A DNA stretch of 64,000 bases from [Candidatus Thermochlorobacteriaceae] bacterium GBChlB (GTDB lineage: Bacteria > Bacteroidota > Chlorobiia > Chlorobiales > Thermochlorobacteraceae), in assembly GCA_000724175.1 (NCBI GenBank), contig JPGV01000012.1:81687-145686 (forward strand). The letters run 5' to 3'. Both the position numbers and the translations under genes were made by a program. Under the pieces are notes generated by a model. It searched no databases. It was not told the DNA's origin and saw only the letters and a list, made by a program, of their open reading frames with translations. Shown here piece after piece: positions 59,731 through 64,000 of the stretch (position 1 is the first letter of the stretch; the number at the start of each line of letters is the position of its first letter).

Positions 59731-61317
59731 ATGCCGCAACTGCGAAAAGAAATTATCATTTTGCAAGAGTCGATTCCCGACCTCGCCCGCGAAGCCGCCT
59801 TGCAGATGAACGACGCATCGGGCGTATATCAAATGAACTTTTCGCTTGAGCAATTCACTGAAAAGGAACTCAGAGACTTCTTCAAAACCGCACTCACCGA
59901 CATTTGCAACGACCTTGCCGACGAGACCACCGACAAACTCAAAAAGCACCTCTTGCGCATGAACGATTTTTTGAGCGACCTGCGCATTGATGAACGCCTG
60001 CGGCTCTTGCTTGCGCTTAAAACCGTTTTGCTTCAAAAGCTCGCCACACTGAACGTTTACGCCAACGCGACCGCCATAAAAATTTCGCAGCTCATCGATG
60101 ACTGTATGCTCGAAGTTGCTTACAATTATGAAATCGAGCTAATGAAATCTGAAACGACTGATATGCTTGTTGCCGATGAAATTGCGGACGAACTTTACAA
60201 GACGCGGAAAAAATTAGAGAAACAAAAACGCTTCATCACGTCGCTTATTGAGAACTCGCCCGACGCGATTACGTTGCTTGATGCCAAGCGCCGTGTCGCC
60301 CTGTGGAATCAAGCAGCAACAGAACTTTTGGGATATAGGCAGGTTCAAATTGTGGGCAAAAGCCTTGATAAAATTACTGCGCAAGAGGGCGACTTGCGCT
60401 CGGTGTTGCGCGAGGCGGAAAAAAAAGGCAAGCTCTTCGGCGCAGAACTCTCGCTTAAAACGCAAGACGACCGTCCGCTGCCTGTCTCGGTGTCGGTCTC
60501 AACAATTGATGTATCATCAGAAAAAGAGCCGCGCTTCGTGGTGGTCATGCGCGACGCCTCGGAACTGCGGCAAATGCGCGACCAAGTCATTGACGCAGAG
60601 CGGCTCTCGGCAATGGCGAAAATTGCTGGCGCGGTGGCGCACGAAGTTCGAAACCCACTCAACTCGCTCATCTTGAACTTAGATTTGCTCGAGGACGATC
60701 TGCTGCCCGATGCCGACAAACGCACGCGAAAACAGCTCAGTGTCTTTCGTGAGGAGATTGAAAAACTCAACGACATTGTTACCAACTATCTCTCGCTCTC
60801 GCGGCTGAACAAATCAGACTTTTTGGTAACCAATGTGCGCGAGGTTTTAGATACAGCGATTGAGCGGATGCAGACCAATTTGGCGTTGATGGAGCGGCAT
60901 GTGAAATTTCGAAAACTCTATGCCGAGAATGTAGGGGAACTTTACGCGCTGATTGACCATCGGCAATTTTCGCGCGTGCTGACAAACTTGTTTCAGAACG
61001 GCATCGAGGCGGCGTCGCAACCAGAGAAAAAACACATTGAACTTGAGGTGGCGATTTTTCAGGAAAGCACGTCGGCAGTCATTGAAGTGCGCGACAACGG
61101 CGATGGCATTGCGGACGACGCGCTCGAGAAACTTTTCACGCCGTTCTACTCGACCAAGTCTGGCGGAACGGGACTTGGGCTGTATATTGTGCGCGAAATT
61201 ATTGCCTCGCATCGTGGCGATATAGAAATTCGAAATCGTTCTGATAAGCGCGGCGCGGTCGCCCGTATCACGCTACCGCTCTGCGAGAAAACAACCGAGA
61301 CCGTTCCCGAATCCTAA
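59731..61317 (+). CDS. PAS-domain sensor histidine kinase, NtrB-like
   Basis: 528 residues without membrane segments, so cytosolic. An alpha-helical N-terminal region (~1-165) precedes a PAS domain (~167-285: 'ENSPDAITLLDAKRRVALWNQAATELLGY'). The HisKA part has H304 in 'GAVAHEVRNPLNSLILN', N-box 'VLTNLFQNGIEAAS', G1 'VRDNGDGI' and 'GGTGLGLYIV'. 'AHEVRNPLNS' is typical of NtrB-type kinases that pair with sigma-54 regulators, and such a regulator follows 23 bases later. It is four bases after the ATP-grasp gene. Confidence 0.92.
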   Translation: MPQLRKEIIILQESIPDLAREAALQMNDASGVYQMNFSLEQFTEKELRDFFKTALTDICNDLADETTDKLKKHLLRMNDFLSDLRIDERLRLLLALKTVLLQKLATLNVYANATAIKISQLIDDCMLEVAYNYEIELMKSETTDMLVADEIADELYKTRKKLEKQKRFITSLIENSPDAITLLDAKRRVALWNQAATELLGYRQVQIVGKSLDKITAQEGDLRSVLREAEKKGKLFGAELSLKTQDDRPLPVSVSVSTIDVSSEKEPRFVVVMRDASELRQMRDQVIDAERLSAMAKIAGAVAHEVRNPLNSLILNLDLLEDDLLPDADKRTRKQLSVFREEIEKLNDIVTNYLSLSRLNKSDFLVTNVREVLDTAIERMQTNLALMERHVKFRKLYAENVGELYALIDHRQFSRVLTNLFQNGIEAASQPEKKHIELEVAIFQESTSAVIEVRDNGDGIADDALEKLFTPFYSTKSGGTGLGLYIVREIIASHRGDIEIRNRSDKRGAVARITLPLCEKTTETVPES

Positions 61318-61340
61318 ACTTGAAACGCACAGCCGTGTGA

Positions 61341-62687
61341 ATGATTAAGCTGCTTATTGTCGACGACGAAAAAAACACCCGCGACGCCTTGCGCGACGGG
61401 CTTCAAAAGCCAGAGGAGCGCATACTTTTTACAGCCGAGAACGCACGCGACGCCCTGAAAGTCCTCAATGAGGAAGACATCGATGTCGTCATCACCGATT
61501 TAAAGATTCCCGATTCCGACGGTGTCAAGCTCTTGCGCGACATTAAAAAGCACGACTCGACCATTGTCGTCATCGTGATGACCGCTTATGCCACCGTCGA
61601 TACTGCCGTCGAGGCTATGAAACTCGGCGCGTATGATTACATTCAAAAGCCGTTTCGCATGCAAGACATTCGGCGGTTAGTTTCGCGCGCGCTCGAGACT
61701 CGCTTGCTGCTCGTTGAGAACACGAAACTGCGTCAGCAACTCGGCTCGAAGTATCTCTCGAAAAACATCGTCGGGTTCAGTCCGCTTTTTCGGGAAGTGT
61801 TGCAGACGGTCGAGAAAGTCGCGCCGTCCCGTGCTGCCGTGATGCTCTTAGGCGAAAGCGGCACTGGCAAAGAAGTCATTGCGCGCGCGCTGCACGAAAT
61901 GAGCGGCAGGCGCGACAAGCCGTTTGTGAAAATCAACTGCGGCGCTTTGCCCGACACGCTCTTGGAATCAGAGCTTTTCGGCTACGAGAAAGGCGCGTTC
62001 ACCAACGCGGTCAAGCAAAAACGCGGTCGGTTTGAACTTGCGCACGGCGGCACGATTTTCCTCGATGAAATCGCCGATATGCCCACGCAACTTCAAGTCA
62101 AACTCTTGCGCGTTTTGCAGGACGGAGAATTTGAACGGCTTGGCAGCGAAGAGACACTAAAAGTCGATGTTAGGGTCATTGCGGCGACCAACAAAGACAT
62201 CGATGCTGAAATCGCACATGGTCGATTTCGAGAAGATTTATATTATCGGCTCAATGTGATTAAACTTAAACTCCCGCCGCTTCGTCAGCGACAAGACGAC
62301 GTGCTGGCGCTGGCGCAACACTTCCTTGAAAAATACGCCCTGCTCAATGCCAAGTCTATCAAAGGCATTGCCCCCGACGCAGCGAAACTCTTGGAAGGAC
62401 ATGGCTGGCGCGGCAATGTGCGCGAGCTTGAAAATGTTATTGAACGTGCCGCCGTGCTGTGTTCCGGCGAGATTATTCAGAAAGACCATTTGCCCGATTA
62501 CATCACAGGACAGGAAAGTTCAAAAGTAATCTCCTTTCGCGTCGGCACGACCTTAGAGGAAATCGAGGAAGTAATGATTTCACGCACGCTGGAAGCGACG
62601 GGCGGCAACAAAGAAGAAACCGCACGGCTTTTGGGCATCGGCGTTGCCACGCTCTATCGAAAACTCAAAGACAATCACGAGGCATAA
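61341..62687 (+). CDS. sigma-54-dependent response regulator, NtrC-like
   Basis: 448 residues. Receiver domain with phospho-acceptor D53 ('VITDLKIPDSDG'); AAA+ domain with Walker A 'GESGTGKEV' (171-179) and Walker B 'GGTIFLDEI'; C-terminal Fis-type helix-turn-helix ('EETARLLGIGVATLYRKLK'). The loop that contacts sigma-54 reads GAFTNA (218-223), not the canonical GAFTGA. It should activate sigma-54 promoters when phosphorylated by the upstream kinase. Target promoters are not identifiable here. It ends 6 bases before the next kinase-like gene. Confidence 0.94.
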   Translation: MIKLLIVDDEKNTRDALRDGLQKPEERILFTAENARDALKVLNEEDIDVVITDLKIPDSDGVKLLRDIKKHDSTIVVIVMTAYATVDTAVEAMKLGAYDYIQKPFRMQDIRRLVSRALETRLLLVENTKLRQQLGSKYLSKNIVGFSPLFREVLQTVEKVAPSRAAVMLLGESGTGKEVIARALHEMSGRRDKPFVKINCGALPDTLLESELFGYEKGAFTNAVKQKRGRFELAHGGTIFLDEIADMPTQLQVKLLRVLQDGEFERLGSEETLKVDVRVIAATNKDIDAEIAHGRFREDLYYRLNVIKLKLPPLRQRQDDVLALAQHFLEKYALLNAKSIKGIAPDAAKLLEGHGWRGNVRELENVIERAAVLCSGEIIQKDHLPDYITGQESSKVISFRVGTTLEEIEEVMISRTLEATGGNKEETARLLGIGVATLYRKLKDNHEA

Positions 62688-62693
62688 CAGGCT

Positions 62694-64000
62694 ATGACGG
62701 GCGCTTCGGAGCGACATAAATTTACTGCGCTGTTTGAGCAAGCACCGCCGGACTTCAAGACCGAGTTCGCGCAGGAAGTGCTGTTCGTCAATGTATTGCG
62801 CGCGCGATTTTTCGCTCCGATTATCGCCGCGCTCAACGCGGTGCTGTTCTTCGGCTTCGATGTCTACTTCGCGCTCAACGGATTTTGGGAACAGAACATC
62901 GGCTATGCGTATTGGGCAGGCTTGCACGGCGCGTTTGCGCTTACGCTCTTCGCCGTTTGGATAATTTTATCGACACAGCCGCTTTCGTCGCCCAGTGACC
63001 TTCGCCCGATTCACCGCGCCGTTTTTACCTTCTATGTTGCCTTCATTCTATGCGGCTGTATGGCAATTACGCTCGCCGACCAACAAATAACGGGCGCAAT
63101 CACGATTTACATTTTGGGCATCGCTGGACTGACGGCGGCGCACTTTTTGTCGCTGCGTGCCAGCTTGTGGAGCTATGCGACAAACTACGTCGCCTTTTGC
63201 GTGCTTCTGCCGTTGGTTCAAAAAAACGGGATAACGGTATTCGCGCACATCGTCGGCGCCACCATCATCACCCTGCTGATGTGGTTTCTCTCGCGCTTGC
63301 TCTTCTCGTTCAAGTTGCAGGAATTTTTGAACCGAAAAACGATTGAACAGCAGACCACCAACATTCAGCGCATCAATCAAGACATGCACGACGCCAATGA
63401 GCGACTTGGCGACGCTAATAAGCGACTGCTCGCTGCCAACGCCTCGCTCGCCGAAGCCAACCGCTTGAAAACCGAACTCTTGAACATCGCGCTCAACGAG
63501 CTAAAAAATCCGCTTGCCTCGCTCAGCCATTTCGTCGATATGCTCATCGCTAACGACAAGCCCGAACATCAACCGCAGTTTTTACGGCTCATTAAAGACA
63601 TCGCGATTCGCATGGCGCACACGATTGACGAATTGCTCAACGTCAAAGCCATCGAGAGCGGCGCCTTGAAGTTGAATCGCCGACCGGTCGATATGCGTTC
63701 TATGCTCACCTTGATGCTCTCGCGCCATGAACCGCACGCGAAACAAAAGGAACAATCTATTGTTCTTGAGCACCTTGATTCCTGTATGATGCGCGTCGAT
63801 GAAGACCGCATTTACGAAGTGATTGACCACCTCATCAGCAACGCGATTAAATACACGCCCAACGGAAAAAGCATTTTCATTCGTTTGGAAAACATTGCAC
63901 ATATCGACCACCCTATTGCCCGATTCAGCGTGCGCGACGAAGGGCAAGGCTTGACAGACGACGATAAACAAAAACTCTTCGGCAAATTTCAGAAACTTTC
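62694..64000 (+). CDS. membrane histidine-kinase-like protein lacking the phospho-acceptor His, 3' partial
   Basis: The frame is open from ATG 62694 to the window edge (435 codons, no stop). About six membrane segments (~38-205) lead into a coiled coil (~210-260) and a kinase core. The expected H-box reads 'NIALNELKNPLASL', with Asn268 (AAC, 63495-63497) where family members have the phosphorylated His ('AHDLKNPL'). The ATP-binding part looks intact: N-box 'HLISNAIKYTPNG', G1 'RDEGQGL' and F-box 'LFGKFQKL'. It begins 6 bases after the sigma-54 regulator, so it is in the same operon. It may be a pseudokinase or phosphatase that tunes the pair. Confidence 0.85.
   Translation, partial: MTGASERHKFTALFEQAPPDFKTEFAQEVLFVNVLRARFFAPIIAALNAVLFFGFDVYFALNGFWEQNIGYAYWAGLHGAFALTLFAVWIILSTQPLSSPSDLRPIHRAVFTFYVAFILCGCMAITLADQQITGAITIYILGIAGLTAAHFLSLRASLWSYATNYVAFCVLLPLVQKNGITVFAHIVGATIITLLMWFLSRLLFSFKLQEFLNRKTIEQQTTNIQRINQDMHDANERLGDANKRLLAANASLAEANRLKTELLNIALNELKNPLASLSHFVDMLIANDKPEHQPQFLRLIKDIAIRMAHTIDELLNVKAIESGALKLNRRPVDMRSMLTLMLSRHEPHAKQKEQSIVLEHLDSCMMRVDEDRIYEVIDHLISNAIKYTPNGKSIFIRLENIAHIDHPIARFSVRDEGQGLTDDDKQKLFGKFQKL

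Noticed and set aside
1..64000. tRNA, rRNA, CRISPR arrays, insertion sequences, prophage
   Set aside because: I looked for cloverleaf-like stretches, regular spaced repeats, transposases, integrases and phage genes and saw none that could be supported.

Overview
The window looks like a chromosomal segment of a bacterium from the Fibrobacterota-Chlorobiota-Bacteroidota (FCB) group. Two large exported proteins end in the type IX secretion (Por) sorting domain with the 'NYPNPFNP' signature. A secreted family known mainly from Bacteroidota (usually labelled 'asparagine synthetase B') is present, as are DUF2480 and an ArsA/GET3 ATPase with an HSP20-like tail. Many genes lack a clear Shine-Dalgarno sequence. 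A Chlorobiota/Ignavibacteria-type lineage that can use oxygen is my best inference (phenylalanine hydroxylase and homogentisate dioxygenase both need O2). No photosynthesis gene, rRNA, tRNA, CRISPR array or insertion sequence was recognised.

Layout. 1-8.9 kb: cell-envelope genes (a partial T9SS Asp-box protein, outer-membrane barrels, a FadL-type porin, two lipoproteins with low-complexity Ser/Arg tails), a cold-shock gene with a structured leader, and a phosphoesterase. 9-15 kb: glucan phosphorylase, a CHASE2 adenylate cyclase, an LPP20-like lipoprotein pair. 15-20.6 kb: ferrochelatase-like protein, a damaged PemK/MazF toxin-antitoxin pair, DUF6580 membrane protein, phenylalanine 4-monooxygenase, HNH nuclease, homogentisate dioxygenase. 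20.6-24 kb: an OmpA-domain relic and a 1058-residue beta-helix T9SS protein. 24-31.6 kb: dapF, DUF427, DoxX, a second CHASE2 cyclase, aat, a YbdK-type ligase and an ArsA-type ATPase. 31.7-45.3 kb: iron-sulfur membrane protein, plsC, trpE, a c-di-AMP phosphodiesterase (PgpH), dipeptide epimerase, formate-THF ligase, histidine kinase, YD-repeat protein and a GH57 glucanotransferase. 45.4-50.6 kb: a barrel protein and an iscR-iscS-iscU-iscA operon followed by a Uma2-like nuclease module. 50.7-58.5 kb: the 'AsnB-like' secreted protein, GT87, DUF2237, endonuclease III, rfbB, TspO, ruvC and a sodium symporter. 58.7-64 kb: an ATP-grasp ligase, a PAS histidine kinase, a sigma-54 response regulator, and a second kinase-like protein that runs off the window.

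Themes. Glucan turnover (GlgP, GH57), Fe-S assembly with a dense regulatory region, nucleotide second messengers (two adenylate cyclases, one c-di-AMP phosphodiesterase), and aerobic aromatic amino-acid breakdown. The most noteworthy points are: (i) a candidate cold-shock mRNA switch in the cspA leader; (ii) four stacked inverted repeats in front of iscR, one matching an IscR type-1 site; (iii) a kinase-like protein whose phospho-acceptor His is replaced by Asn, in an ATP-grasp/two-component operon; (iv) a MazF toxin apparently broken by a 14-nt deletion at a direct repeat; (v) an OmpA C-terminal relic between two genes. All calls were made by reading the sequence; none was tested by database search.
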